Origin: Roridomyces roridus
Taxonomy: Eukaryota; Basidiomycota; Agaricomycetes; Agaricales; Mycenaceae
DNA length: 64,000 bases
Reading direction: 5' to 3'
Assembly (NCBI GenBank): GCA_029378245.1
Contig: JARKIF010000012.1
Span: 868,001 to 932,000, forward strand
Part shown: piece by piece, positions 43,720 through 56,060 of the stretch
Position numbering within the stretch: the first letter of the stretch is position 1
Layout: every line of letters starts with the position of its first letter
Made by a program: the position numbers and the translations under genes
The notes under the pieces: model-generated
Databases searched by the model: none
What the model was told of the DNA's origin: nothing
What the model saw: only the letters and a program-made list of their open reading frames with translations

Positions 43720-44815
43720 AGCACACAACTCGCCCATCCTGCTCGCCGGCCCTGCCCCACATCCTTCACCAGAGTCGAGACTGTCTTGGACTCGCCGACG
43801 AGCACGCCGCCCCGCCACCATGAGATGATCTGTCCTGGTGAAACTGGCCTAAATGAATCCCAAAGCCGGTCGTCGGCGCTTCCTCCAAGGCTATTTTCTG
43901 GACGACATGATTGTCGCATGTCAAGTTCGCGTGGTATTGGTTGGTATCACTGCGATGACTTCGGCCTGGGTGGCGACTTGTGGTGTCTGGAGTGTCTCGA
44001 GCTGCCAATTTCTGCGAAGCGAAGGCCTGTGTCTCCGGTCTCCCGTTCTTCCCGGCAGTGGACTCTTCGAAGTTCGGAGTCTTCACGAAAATCTCCTCCA
44101 TCGCTCTCGTAATCCAGCACACGTCATCCGGCGTTCTATGCGGGTTCCGACGGCCTCGCCAGCCAATCGCCCATGTTGCGCCCATCACTGCCTGAAGAGG
44201 ACGGACCTCTTGCCGCTCCCTCGCGGAGTTTGTGGTCAGAATGCGTCCTCCGTGTCGTCATTCATCAGAAACCGCCGGCATTGCCTCCCTTAGACCATTC
44301 CGACGACCATCGGAGAACAGAATCATTTTTCAGTGCTAGTTCCATCAGGCGCGGCGCCCAAACCATACGCGACACTTTTACGTGCAAAGATACATCAACG
44401 GACCCTCGCCGCCAATGCGGAAGTTTCCCGTACTTTGAAGAAAATAGGCCTCCTTGTCCTGACCAGACTTGCCCGCTTTGAAGCCGACCTTCCCTTCCGT
44501 CGCGGACCTCCACGGACCGGCTGTCGGCAGCAGATTCCCATTTTAAGTTTTTAACAAAAGTGCGCGATGTTCGGGGCTTGTCGAGAAGGGAGGAGGAGCG
44601 CTGTGGTATGTGTTTCCACAATACTGCACGTGAACCGGGGCCGCAATTCTTGCTAGCGGAGCCGGCGGCCCCTTGGCATTTTCACAGCAAGATCCAAATC
44701 GCATCGACAAGCTGTCACCTCCGATCCGGTATTACCGATTCTAGCCATCAAAAAAAGAACACAAACACTCGCGTAACAAGACCTTCTCTCTTGTTTCCGA
44801 CCTTGATGGATTAAG
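43720..44815. other. Intergenic, unrecognised frames
   Basis: Overlapping frames on both strands (for example minus strand 43713-44188 and 44265-44621) show no domain I recognise. They may be decayed gene remains, but nothing supports a call. Confidence 0.4.
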
Positions 44816-44875
44816 ATTTCATATAAGTAGCTTGGGACCGACGCGCTCCTCCTTCCTCGTCCCCTCACACACTAG

Positions 44876-46179
44876 ATGTCAACATCACTACACACTACAC
44901 CGCACAACCGCGAGCGCCGTCAATGGACACAGCAAGAAGACGAGCTGCTGCGTCAAGCCGTCGAACGAGGTGCGTACGCCTACTGATTTGGGGGGATTTG
45001 TACCGACCTTTCCCGAATAGAGGAACCCAATAACCCCGCACCGTCCAAGTGGCACGCTATCGCGCAGCACGTACCTAATCGCACCAACAAGGACTGTCGG
45101 AAGCGGTGGTACGCCAAGATGAGCACGGATGTCGTCAAAGGAGGTTGGGCGCCCGATGAAGACCAGCGTTTGTTGAGTGCCATTGACTGCTTTGGGACGA
45201 GGTATGTGGGGGAAATTCCATTCAGGGTCGAAATTGAATTGTTTCCCAGATGGTCGCTGGTGGCCTCCATGGTACAGACGCGAAACAGCGATCGTGAGTC
45301 TTATGAGCGTTCCTCTCTGCATTCCCTCACGTCTGGCAAGAATGCGCCAAACGTTGGTGCGACACGTTAAATCCAAACATCGACCGGACAGCGTGGTCCC
45401 TAGAGGCAGTGAGTCCCACGTCGACCGTGCCATTCCCGCCGGCTAAAATTTGATGTTAGGACGAACTGCTCCTTCAATCCGTGCGTGAACATGGAACGGT
45501 ATGGACCAAGATCGTGCAGATGTACTTTCCCGGCCGGACGGGACTAGCTGCCAAAAATCGGTGCGTCTTCTCCCCTCTACGTTCCCGCCTCCCGTCCCTC
45601 TGAAACCCGCGCAACAGGTACAACAGCATCACACGAGCGGAAGGTTCTTCCCGTGGCTCTTCCCGCCGACCACGATCATCCCCGGACTCTTCCCCGAGCC
45701 CGTCACTCATGTCAAATGAACGTGATCTCAGCAACTCGCCGCCGGATGGATTTTATTATGGCAACGGTTCCGACTCCCGTTATCAATCAAACCATGGCCA
45801 GGGCCACACGTCGGGGACTGACTACCGCCGTCCATCGATGCAGATGCAGCAGCAAATGCCATCTGGGCCGAGGCTCTTCACGCAATTGGCGACTCCCGCG
45901 TTTGGCGGCGACAACTCGCAATTTTCAGACGGGATGGATTATGTTTCTAATATCCGGGCTGCATTCGCTTCGCAGGGAAATGGGTTCTTTGACATTGGCA
46001 ACGAGTTGCAGCTACCCCCGCCGAATATTCATCCGATGAGGTATTCGACTTCGACGTCTGTGCCTCCCAGCGGCAGTGGGGGTGGGTACCCGGAATATGC
46101 AGCGCTACTCTCGATGCCACCTCCACCGCTTGTGAATCAGCAGTTCGGGTTTCATGCTGGTGGGCCGAGGAAGTATTAG
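44876..46179 (+). CDS. MYB DNA-binding protein (three SANT/MYB repeats)
   Basis: Six exons encode 349 residues. Introns: 44970-45020, 45202-45249, 45294-45340, 45409-45459, 45561-45617 (1050 nt coding, in frame). Repeat 1 has RRQWTQQEDELLRQAV and NRTNKDCRKRWY, repeat 2 GGWAPDEDQRLLSAI and CAKRWCDTL, repeat 3 AWSLEADELLLQSV and AAKNRYNSI, together about residues 15-185. The spaced tryptophans of MYB helices are visible. The C-terminal half is Ser/Gln/Gly/Pro-rich without a domain and may be a regulatory tail. It resembles fungal c-Myb/Bas1-like regulators; targets are unknown. TATAAG lies at 44822, 54 bp upstream of the ATG. Confidence 0.88.
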
Positions 46180-48684
46180 CTATAGTCCTCTTGAAAGAGG
46201 CATAGCCCGGGATCCGCCGTTCTCCGGGGTTGTCAGGGTGCGTTGCATTATTCAGGTTGCTGAGTGAATTTGTGTGCTGACCCTGCGTTTAGGGCGAACC
46301 ATGCGCTACACTTGGCCGTCGCCGACCGCTTTGACCTGCATTGCATTCCAATACGTTCATGACCGTATACTATTATTGACCACATTTACTTACCACGATA
46401 TCCCACTCTGAGACGACTGTACATCTGTATCAAGTAGCTTACTTATTGGCATTCGCGTATTTATTAGACAATTATAATGAATGGATGGATTTTTGTATTC
46501 TAGACGAGTTGAATGTAGAATTGAAGTTCCTGGCAACCTGAATAGCGGCCACGCCTATAAAATTCATGTCGAGTTGAAATTCATGAATGAGGGCTCGAGT
46601 ACTTGGCAGCCCGAATGGGGGTTGGTTGGCAATTTGAGCAGCGGCCCGCTTGTTCAGTTGTCTTCTCGGTATGGTATGTAACGAGCTCATTCTAGAATTG
46701 TTACGCAGTTCAGGCCCAGGGACAGAGTACGTATATGTAAATACGTTGGACTACTCTGTGTTGCTTGGTGAGGCCGACGTCCTCCCCGAGGCCGTCAAAC
46801 ACCGACCGGACTGCCGGCGGACCGCAGATCTCTCTCCTTCTTCTGATTTCTGATTACCCCGGGTTTATGTAAATGAACCTTCGTCGTTTGAACTCGGGTT
46901 CAACCTGACTATATCCGCCTGGCACAGAGTTCGAGTTCGAAATGGTAGACAGATTCTGACAGATCACTGGGAAGCGTAATGCGGGGTAGGTACTCGGTGC
47001 CAGTTTGCGAGGGAAATCGTTTCCCTCCCTCCCTTACACGCACGGATTGAGTTCGAACTACTGCGTCGAAACATCATCCCGCGCGAAGGACCAACAATGA
47101 TGTCTTCCACATGTCCCTCCAGTCGACTGGGGTTAGATTCCGCACTCTGTACGTGTCTCCCGCCTTCCCCGGCAGACCTTTGATAGTTAATTATAGCAGG
47201 TCATTAATGACAACGACGATCTCGGACGGCAAACAGAACGGGGAGATGTTGCGTTGGCCGGTGATTTGACGCGGGCATAGATTACCGTGGCCGTGTCCGT
47301 GTCCCCTGTCAAGCAACGCAACAGGAAGAGCCTTCACGGATCAGGATCTGCGATGCCAGTTTAAATCAATAATGTGGATTTTGAACATGTTTCATTTAGG
47401 GTTTGGTTTGGAGTGTACAGACGTTGAGGGAGGTACAGGAACGGAGTGTGCGGGTGTAACTGCAAGGGTAGGAGCAGGCAGGAGGGGCACAGGACACGGC
47501 GCGCGTTGACTGACTAGGTCCTTACCAATTGCTGTGCTCACATTCAAAAATCTATTCAACCCTTGTTCAACCCCAGAAATTGAACTTGAACACTGCCCTC
47601 GGGTTAGGGTTAGCCCCCCGACGGAGCAAAAAAAGACGGCCCGCTGACAACCCCTCGAGTGATTGCAAGCGAGACGGGAAAATATTATGGAGATTTGTCC
47701 CGTACGCGCGTTTGGGAACAAAACTCGGGGGACCCCTCACGACCTAAAATTTATGAGAGGCGCGCCGAGCCCAGGAAGCTCCCTATCGCGGCAGGAGGGA
47801 GAGCTTGCTGGCTCCAAGAATATATTTGACTCTGGGTTTCACGGGCTTTTGTTAGTTTGAAGTCAGCGCACGGACCAGGAATTTTCGGCGCACGGACCAA
47901 GGTATGTTTGCCAGTGTTGTTCACTGTTGAACTTGTGTGTGCGATAATGAACAATTCGGAGTCGAAGTGAGCAATGACGGAAATTAAAACGCCTCGAGAA
48001 GAGGAGATAAGTAGTACTGCCTTGAGGATGTCCGATCTTCGCAACTGCCCAACGACATTTCTGCCACTACGCGCGCATCAGTCGAGATTTCAGTGCCTCC
48101 GTATAAAAAGTCAGTGCTCGCAAGACTCACACCGACTCGGAATTACTCACTTTCCTGAATGTATGCTCAGTGTCGCGGAGTTGAACACGGGCTTGGATCA
48201 AACACACAACGCCGCCACCAGCTCGTGCATGAACCATGATATTTTTGTTGATGCTGCTGTGCCGGCCGGTGGTTTGTTGCATATCTCGAGTGCGCAACGG
48301 AAATTTAAAATGGAACCCAGAACGGTCACACAAGAATTTATTCGGGGCGGTGTGGTGGAGCAGAGGCTTGATTGAGTCGGTGGTTCAGAAATACCGTCGC
48401 CCGTGCTTATCGGTTTCACACTTTTAGCCAGAACGAAAAGAAGCAGTACTAGTGGTGCTTGATTTGTTGGGAGTCCTGCTCCAACCAACCAACTGGAGCC
48501 CGCTACAAACGGATTGAATAGTGGCGGTTAAACGGCGTCGTCGGATTTTGCGACGCCGTAAATTCATCCGTCAAGACAAGTTAAAATCCAGCCGGGGAGG
48601 AATCAAAGCAAAGCAATACATTCAAGCGAGATAGCGATACACGATACATTTTGCACGTATTCAAACAGGATTTAAACAACACTG
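46180..48684. other. Intergenic, no recognised gene
   Basis: Short frames without recognisable domains. A GC-flanked inverted pair (AGCGGCC at about 46543 and CAGCGGCCCGC at about 46640) may be a small element relic. A two-unit GGGTTA run at about 47600 is too short to call telomeric. Confidence 0.4.
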
Positions 48685-49643
48685 CTAGTCCAAGTCCGCT
48701 ATCGTAATGGGAACAGGAACAGGGTCGAAGGATACCCGCCGTGTGACTAGTACTGAGCGCTTGGAAATCAGCCGCTCCGAGTTGTCGGAGGAAAGCGAGG
48801 ATTCGGAGCTCGTTGACAACCGGGGAGATTTTTCGACTATAACAACTTCCTCCTCGTCGTCCTCGATGGAAAGAGGAACTTCCCATGTATCGGAGTCTGA
48901 GGAAGAGTCGGAAGTGGAAGTGGTGGTGGTGGTGGTATCCGTCGTATCAGAAGCGTCCGAGGCACGACGCCCCCGGACCTGGGTTTCGAGGACACTCGCG
49001 ACACTCTGGTACGGGTACTCAGATGCGTTTCCGTCTCCCTCTTCCTCTTCGCCTTCATGTTCGACGGGTGCCGTGACGACGACGATCGGAATTGCAGACG
49101 ACGATTCTGACGCCGAAGAGTCTGCCCGTGGCCGTTTAAAATCAGCGCTGAACAGCTCGTCGAGGACTTTATTTGCCGCAGCGATAGCGCCGGGCGACAA
49201 GTCGTAGACCTCCTCGTCCGCCGGTCGGTGGAATTGACCCGACAGACGGCAGATGCGGATACTGAAACGGCGAGCTGCGCTAGTGGGCTGGAGAGGAATG
49301 TTAGCAAAAACTAGTACTCCCTCAGGGACATGGGTGAGGTGGACGTACGATATCGGAATTGGAATCATCTTCTGCGCCGAACGCCATACTGCAGCCGCTG
49401 CAGTAAGAGGTTTGCTTGTCGCGGAGGCGCTGCAAGTAGATGCGGCATTCGTCAATTGACTTGGAACTTGGGTTTATATGAAAAACGACGACGACGTACC
49501 CTCATGAGACGCATTCCAAGGTTGTTGGGCCTGTTGTGCAGTTTCGGGTGCTGCTTCGCGCAGTGGTCTTCCAGCGCGGCTTTGGTGGGGTAGGCAAGGA
49601 GGCATTCGCCGCATTGGGCGCTCGAGTTTAGGTTGGCGGCCAT
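48685..49643 (-). CDS. C2H2-type zinc-finger protein with acidic/serine-rich tail
   Basis: Three exons encode 275 residues. Introns are 49430-49499 and 49288-49348 (828 nt coding). Near the N-terminus CGECLLAYPTKAALEDHCAK followed by QH gives C-x2-C-x12-H-x4-H, and YCSGC adds another cysteine pair shortly after. The rest is dominated by Ser/Thr/Asp/Glu runs (DTTDTTTTTTSTSDSSS, EDDEEEVVIVE), typical of disordered regulatory regions. A TATAAAA box at 49746-49752 on the minus strand supports the start at 49643. The exact family is unknown; nucleic-acid binding is inference. Confidence 0.72.
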
Positions 49644-50270
49644 GGGGTGTCGATGGTTTGTTGGGAGTCGAGGGGGTAGATAATGGGTGTGGGAAGAGAG
49701 ACAGAGAAGAGAGAGAGAGAGAGAGAGGAGAAACTGGACCGGGGATTTTATAGCTGCTCTGCCCCTGTCTTTGAAAAATATGGGATTGATCCGTCTCCTG
49801 TGAGCTGTGCACGATCGAGACATGGGGAGGGTGCCGCGGAAGCAGAGATCGAAGCAAACGAGGGTACAAAAGTCGAGGAGAACGAGAGGCTGCCTGGTAC
49901 TCGAGGCCGACTTGCCCGAGAAAAAGGAGAAAGGATGGCATTTTGAGAACTTGAACAAAGTAAGTAATGACAGAGAGGTGGCAGAGGATGCTGGAGTTGC
50001 TGGTTGTATCAGAGGACGGTCGATAAACTTGTAGCTCGTCGAGGCTGTCAGAGAGAATCAAAATATGGCCGAGGGTTGGATGAGGGCATCATGTCGACCT
50101 GGCCAATGGTCGACCGTGTTTGCTCCCACTGGCAGCGCTGATGGGCGCCCATCGGTCACAGTGACTTGTTCCTGACGACCATCACATCGTGCGCCCACTC
50201 CCACTCGCTCCACACTTGCCTCGTCGCTGACCTTCTGTGCAGAACTCACCTCCATAACTGAAGAAAAAAG

Positions 50271-51784
50271 ATGTCCGGCGCGAGAGGATGCTACAACTGC
50301 GGAGGATGTGCGTTGTCGTTGTCGTCTCCTCCTTTCACCCACCCCGCCCTACTCTACCTTCTCTTTCGTTACATCACACCCGGGGGCGTTGCTGACGATG
50401 TTTTCGATCTCTTCTCTCCTCCCATCCATATACCTGTCGGTCGGCGTTACGCACAAAATCTGCTACGTGTCACTTCGTGTCGTCGTGCGGGGGCGAATAT
50501 ACTCTCTTGTCCACACCCACAACTCTTGTGCTGCGCTTTAAAATCGTCCAGTTGGTCACCAAGCGTCATCGTGCCCCAAGGCCGGCACTCCTACCTGGTA
50601 GTTATCTCTTGCTCTTTTTTTTTCGTTGTCGGGGTGATGGAGTATGTTGCGTAGCTATAACTGTGCGCCCCTTTCTCCTCGCCCTTGTCCTCCGTGCTAA
50701 CTAGGCTTCCGTAGGCGGCCTCGAGGGCCACGTATCGCGCGACTGCACCGCGGAGGCCAAGCCCAAGACGTGCTACAAGTGCGGATTGGAAGGACACATC
50801 GTATGTCTATCCTGTCTTCTCCCCTTGCTCCACGCTAACGATACTCTCACAACAGTCCCGCGACTGCCCTGACGCACAGAGCGGTGCTGGCGGTGGAGGT
50901 GGAAGTGCTAAGACGTGCTACAAGTGCGGTTTGGAGGGACACATTGTACGTCTAGCCTGCCTCCTCCCCTTTGCTCTCCAGGCTAACCTCACGATAGTCC
51001 CGCGACTGCCCCGACGCTGGTGCCAGCGGAGGCGGATTCTCCTCGAGCGGTGGAGGTGCAAGTGCCAAGACGTGCTACAAGTGCGGATTGGAAGGACACA
51101 TCGTACGTCTACATCCTGCCTTCTACCCTCGCTCTCCACGCTAACGATACTCTCACCATAGTCCCGCGACTGCCCCGACGCCCAGAGCGGTGCTGGCACT
51201 GGAGGCGGATTTTCCTCGAGCGGTGGAAGTGCCGAGTGCTACCGCTGCGGCAAGGTCGGGCACATTGCGCGTGCATGCCCTGAGGCAGGGTACGTCTACA
51301 TCTACGACATCCTCCTCCCTTCTTCCTTTCGTCGCTTACACCCTTTTTAGTGCCAGCGGTGGAGGCTACGGCTCGAGCGGCGGGTACGGTTCTTTCGGTG
51401 GAGGCGCTGCTGGGGGAGGCGCTGCTGGGGGAGGAGGCAAGACGTGCTACTCGTGCGGTGGTGTCGGCCACTTGAGCCGTGACTGCGTGCAGGGGAGCAA
51501 GTGCTACAACTGCGGTGGTGTGGTGCGTTTCACTTTTGTCTCTGTCTTTGAGGTGGCAATTGCTGATGCCGTCGTAGGGCCACATGTCGCGTGACTGTAC
51601 GCAGGCGCAGAAGCGCGCGTGTTATACGTGCGGCAGCGAAGGGTGAGTACATATCTTGGCTTGGTTCTCGTCCCTCCCCTCCCGACACTCCCGCTCTTAC
51701 TTGTCGTCCCTGACACGAAGCTGACTCGCCTTTATCAGACACATCTCCCGCGACTGCCCTGGCGTTGGCGGCGCTGAAGTTTGA
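50271..51784 (+). CDS. CCHC zinc-knuckle protein, Gis2/CNBP-like, nine knuckles
   Basis: Ten exons encode 260 residues. Introns: 50308-50551, 50598-50654, 50663-50714, 50801-50855, 50946-50997, 51103-51161, 51290-51350, 51523-51577, 51643-51738 (783 nt coding). Nine C-x2-C-x4-H-x4-C knuckles are seen: CYNCGGFGHQASSC, CYNCGLEGHVSRDC, CYKCGLEGHISRDC three times, CYRCGKVGHIARAC, CYSCGGVGHLSRDC, CYNCGGVGHMSRDC and CYTCGSEGHISRDC, with Gly/Ser linkers. Exon 3 is only 8 nt (50655-50662) and completes the second knuckle. Gis2/CNBP proteins bind single-stranded nucleic acids and act in translation and RNA granules. Yeast Gis2 has seven knuckles, so the extra ones here probably come from exon duplication. 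Confidence 0.92.
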
Positions 51785-52169
51785 GCGCTCGTGCTTGGAA
51801 AGTGAAAAGGGTGGGCAGGAGGGAAGAATATGAAAAATGAGCGAGGTGACTGACTGATTGCTATTTCTGTTACTGAATACCAAACGAATGGATTGCTTGC
51901 TTGCTTCTGGATATGTTTCTTCGGGCGGATACTGAATATCACCCTCATCCGTGCTCAAGCTCTCAAGGCCCAGGCGGATAGCTTGAGACGATGTCAGGAG
52001 CCTAGTCCTCACTCTCCTTCACGCCGCGGATTCGAAAGGATACAGGAAAGAAGGCAATTGCGATTTGGATTGTATCGGATAGCAAGTAACAAAGCAGGGT
52101 ACTTATAGCGCAACGAGTGGGAGCCCCATGAGCCGCACCTTGTCGAGGAGGGAAACGACCTGACCTGGG

Positions 52170-53210
52170 TTTGGGCTTGGTCCTTCACCCGCGTGGGGAA
52201 GGAGATGTGTGTGCAGGTGAGGGGTTGCTCTCACTCGTCGTCGGAGGAGGGATGGAGGCCACAGAGGCGGTGGATGCGCGCCGGCTCTTCAGCTTGGTGA
52301 GGATGGAGTCCAAGCTGGCTTCGGGATCGAGGAGGGTGTTCGGGTCCTCGTCGGGATGAGATGAGCAGCAGGAGGTGGAGGCAGAGATGGAGGCGCTGCG
52401 TTTCCGGAGCTGGAGACGAGGGCGGTGGTGACGCTGCGATGGTGGCTCGAGTCGTCCGTGGAAGAGGAAGACGAGGATGAGCTGCGGGAGCTTATCGAGG
52501 ACAGCAGAGTGGTCGCCCTCGTAGCTCGATGCGTCCGAAGAAGCGGCAGAGCCTCGCCGAGCAGGTAGCGTGCGGAGGAGGTCGCCGAGGTGTGATGTCC
52601 CTCCTCCTCCTCGCGCAGGAGGCGAGCTTGCTCCTCTTCCTCGCGGAGACGGTCAAAATCGTCTACATCATCCGAGTCGCATTCGTTCAAGTCGTGTTGA
52701 GAAGAGGTTAGAGTAGAGTGGATGGGTGGAGGGGAGGGACATACAAAGTCCCGGAATTCCGGATGGGGGGAAGGGTATGTAGTATCGTGGACAGTGGAAG
52801 CTCCCTGCGACGAGGTAAATGGATGCACGTATAGACGAGATGGAGAAGGGACCTTGATAATGAGCACATCCAATCGACGAATCTCATTTCGATATGGTCC
52901 TCGACATAAGAGTAGTTGAAGAAGGGGAGTTCGCAGACGGTGCGCGCGAGAAGCATGTTGTGTGATGGTAGGAGACAATTTGGCCTGCATTTTGGGAGCG
53001 CAAGCCCCTTTTCTAAAGGTAAGAGCTTGGACCGACCTAGAGCGCGACAGACTCTCGAGCGTCGGGCTGCTCGGGCGAGGGGAACACGATCAATGAGACC
53101 GGTGCAGGAGGCTCCATAAGAATGAATGGAGCCCGGATGCGCGCGTTTGTGGGTGCAGGACGCGTTGAGCGACCTCGAGAGATGGAGGATGAGCTCCATT
53201 AAAGACGCCA
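52170..53210 (-). CDS. Hypothetical acidic/serine-rich protein, exons unresolved
   Basis: Overlapping minus-strand frames (52289-52990 and 52708-53211) share a codon-like composition. They include a motif-like LPFFNYSYVEDHIEMRFVD, an acidic stretch (SDDVDDFDRLREEEEQARLL) and a serine run. A GTATGT...GATGTAG intron probably removes about 52660-52750. I could not build one consistent model or recognise a family. A real gene on this strand is likely, but its start, end and splicing are uncertain. Confidence 0.4.
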
Positions 53211-53797
53211 CTGTGTATATATTAGATCTGAGAATCGTCCGTTGCGAGTCGGGCCAGCGAGGAAAGGCTTCACTGCGGGGCGCCCGGGCCCAGTGAAGCC
53301 GAAATACGACCAGTGACCACTCGTCATGATCAGTCCGACTGGCCTGCGAGGGACTGATACATAGGTGTTTCGAAATTAGAGAACAGGCTCCAGTTCACGG
53401 ATGGGACGTGCAGTTGAAACAGAACAGGCTGAAGTAAAAGACAAGGAGAGAGCCGGGAATTGAGATTGCAATTTGCATGATGGCGGAGTGAAGCAAGAGG
53501 GATTGCATCCGACCACTGATCTGTGTCGGTGATTTCGGCCGAACGGCGTAGGCTTGCCCGCCTACTTAGATGCAGGACAACCAACGGCCCGACTCGACAA
53601 ATCTCTCTCGCGGGCCGCTGGCATCTGAGACTCCGACAGCAGTGAATTATAATTTAATGAACTGCGTTTTCGAAGAGTTTCAAGCACAATTTGTGTCACA
53701 CAGACGAAACCAGTTGAGAATGAATCTGGCAACTGCGCAAGACCCGTCCCCTCAGATGCATCTGAATCATGCGCCCCACCACTAACTGCGCGCCTAC

Positions 53798-54127
53798 TCA
53801 ACGAGCGTCGAGAACCCCTCCGCTGGGACATCGTTGAACCAGACCTTCAGCATGCAAAGCAACCCGGTGCTCACTGCTTTGTTCTCCGACCGTAACGCCC
53901 GCATACTTATCACAGATCGTCGTGTTAACACGATTCCAAGTGCAAAACGTGTTGAAAATCTGGAACGCCGTGTCGTTCGTCGCAAAGACGTCGGTGAGAT
54001 TGTACCAGAAAGCCGGAGAGAGCGCCGGCTCGTGTGGTTGGAGGCCTACGAGCGGGCCGTGAGCTTCGCGTGCGCTGTAGAAGCGGCCCCAGGTAGCTAT
54101 CATAGTGCGAAAAAAAGAATGCCACAC
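53798..54127 (-). pseudogene. Unrecognised coding fragment, copy B
   Basis: A 109-codon frame reads ATWGRFYSAREAHGPL, YNLTDVFATNDTAFQIFNTF and YAGVTVGEQ. It is collinear with the fragment split by the hAT-like element in copy A. No family is recognised and no start region or further exons are visible, so it is treated as a gene remnant. Confidence 0.5.
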
Positions 54128-55375
54128 CGGGGAGGGGCCTTACGCGAGATTTGGAAGTTGGGGCCGAGACGTTCGCTGGGGTAAGCCCAGTGACGCTCGG
54201 GAGGATCTAGACCACTAATTGAAAAAGACGCTCGAATATTGCTCGAATCCATCACCTACGCAGATCTAGTAAGCACTTAAGCATTCAACTCGTGATCACC
54301 TCGAAAGTCTCTGGGTCAATGTGGTAAATCTTGAACGCAGGATTCGATCTGTTCGCTATAATTCGAGTACGCGATTTTAGACTGCGGCGTCGGCCGATAA
54401 AAGAATCTTCATTTTCAAAATCGGCTTCCGGAATTCGACCCAAACGCAGCATTTACTCGAATACGTACGGACAATCCAGTGGATTCCGAACGAATCGGCA
54501 TCTCCGCCTGCAGCTTGCCAGGCCAGGCATCCCATGATCCATCACGCCGTCACGCTTGCTCTTAATAGCGAAAAGTGGGACGGGTTCCAACGTGCCCAAG
54601 CCGGACTCTACTGCGGAATCGAACTTGAAGCTTGAGCCGCCCCGTTCAACAATCTCAGATCACTACATCTACTCAAGCCCTGTCCCAAATAAATTCGCCG
54701 GTTGTAAAATCAACCATTGATCACTGCCGTCGAACCGTGGGGGACTCAGATGTGAACACTGATGGGTGACCTGGGTCGCTCTCAGGCGGCAGCGTGAATA
54801 AACCTGACCATGTACGTGTAAGCTTTCTTCCATTTCTGATTTTTCGACGCGCTACAACCAGTGAGACACTCAGAAGCCGAATATATGTGCAATGTTTGGA
54901 ACTCCGGAAATGACAATCTTCTTCTTTGCGGCGAGACAACGCCGCCGCTGTGGGCTGGACAACACTTGCCACAAATTTACGGTCCAATCGCCGGTTGCGA
55001 GTTCGCCGCAGGCCGTGAAGGTGTCGTCAGAAGTAGTAATTAGCGAGGTGAATCGCCGATCTCGGCCTTCGACGGTCTCCGAGTCTGGGTTCGAATTCGG
55101 ACGCCGCCCTTGCCGCCCGCCGCCAAGTCTCGAGAGCGTGGGATAATTCAGGGAATAGTAATGTCGGGAGTTTGCCTCTGTTCAACCTGGAGACTAAGTT
55201 GGAGTCAGGGGGTAGATGCCGGAGAAGAAATCAGTTCAACGTGTATGGCCAGGAATGCAAGCAAGTAAAATGAGCTCAAATTCACGGGGAATCGCTGGCA
55301 ACAGCTGGACCTGTCAAATCACTATCAACAGCCTGCTCCGGCGAGGCAGTTCTCGTGGAAATGCTCCATAGGCAT

Positions 55376-56060
55376 TACTGCAGAAGTCAACCACGGCATA
55401 AATTTCCCGGGAATGCTATAAAAGCAGCTTCTACCAACTCACCATTTTTCGAGGGTAGCGACTATCAGCTTGATTGTGCGTAAGGCTCCAACTATTTCCG
55501 TTTGAAAACTGTTTCCCCGAAAAAAACGGTTTTTATTTCCGTTCTGTTTGCCTCGCTGGGGAAACGGTTTCTCAAACCGTTTTCAAACAGTTTCCGTGGG
55601 GCATCTGCCGGGACTCACAATCAGCCAAACCACAACCACCCAGAGTCTCCCAACATGCCTGTGCATTTTCAGCAAACACTTTCCCCAATATTGAGAATCT
55701 GAGCTAGCAAAACAGAGACCAGAACCTTGACAAAACTTTCGGCAGCTGCTTAGTCAAACTGACATTCACAACTTACAAGATCTGCCCCCAATTCAAACGG
55801 CTCGGAATTGGGTCCGATGCCCTTCCAACAGTCCGGTGTGCATTCCTATACATCCTGGAGATGCTGTTGAAATTCTGGAGTCACTATGAACCCGGGGAAA
55901 AGGTACCCCGGATTTTACCGTTCGAAAACCGTTTCAAACGGTTTAAAAACGGTTTCTTTCCGTTTCCGTTCTGTTTCCCAAAAATCGCAAACGGAAACAG
56001 AACGGTTGGAGCCTTAATTGTGCGTGGTGTTTTCACTCTACGACACGCTGAACTGACGGG
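55376..56060 (+). pseudogene. Kre9-like gene, internally deleted and element-interrupted
   Basis: The promoter including TATAAAA (55417-55423) and part of the leader match copy A, then the sequence jumps to GAGGGTAGCGACTATCAGC near the 3' end of the coding region. Within eight codons it is split by the 536-bp element, resuming at TGGTGTTTTCAC and ending in the shared 3' flank. No protein can be made. Confidence 0.85.
55481..56016. mobile_element. AAACGG-family hAT-like element, complete
   Basis: This 536-bp element has 12-bp perfect inverted ends TAAGGCTCCAAC and exact 8-bp duplications ATTGTGCG (55473-55480 and 56017-56024). Copy A of the duplication has a single ATTGTGCG at the same place, a direct empty-site proof. 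Hexamers CCGTTT/AAACGG are packed in the outer 120 bp of each end. No coding capacity. Confidence 0.95.

Noticed and set aside
47598..47616. Telomere-like GGGTTAGGGTTAG
   Set aside because: Only two units and no subtelomeric context; chance occurrence is likely.
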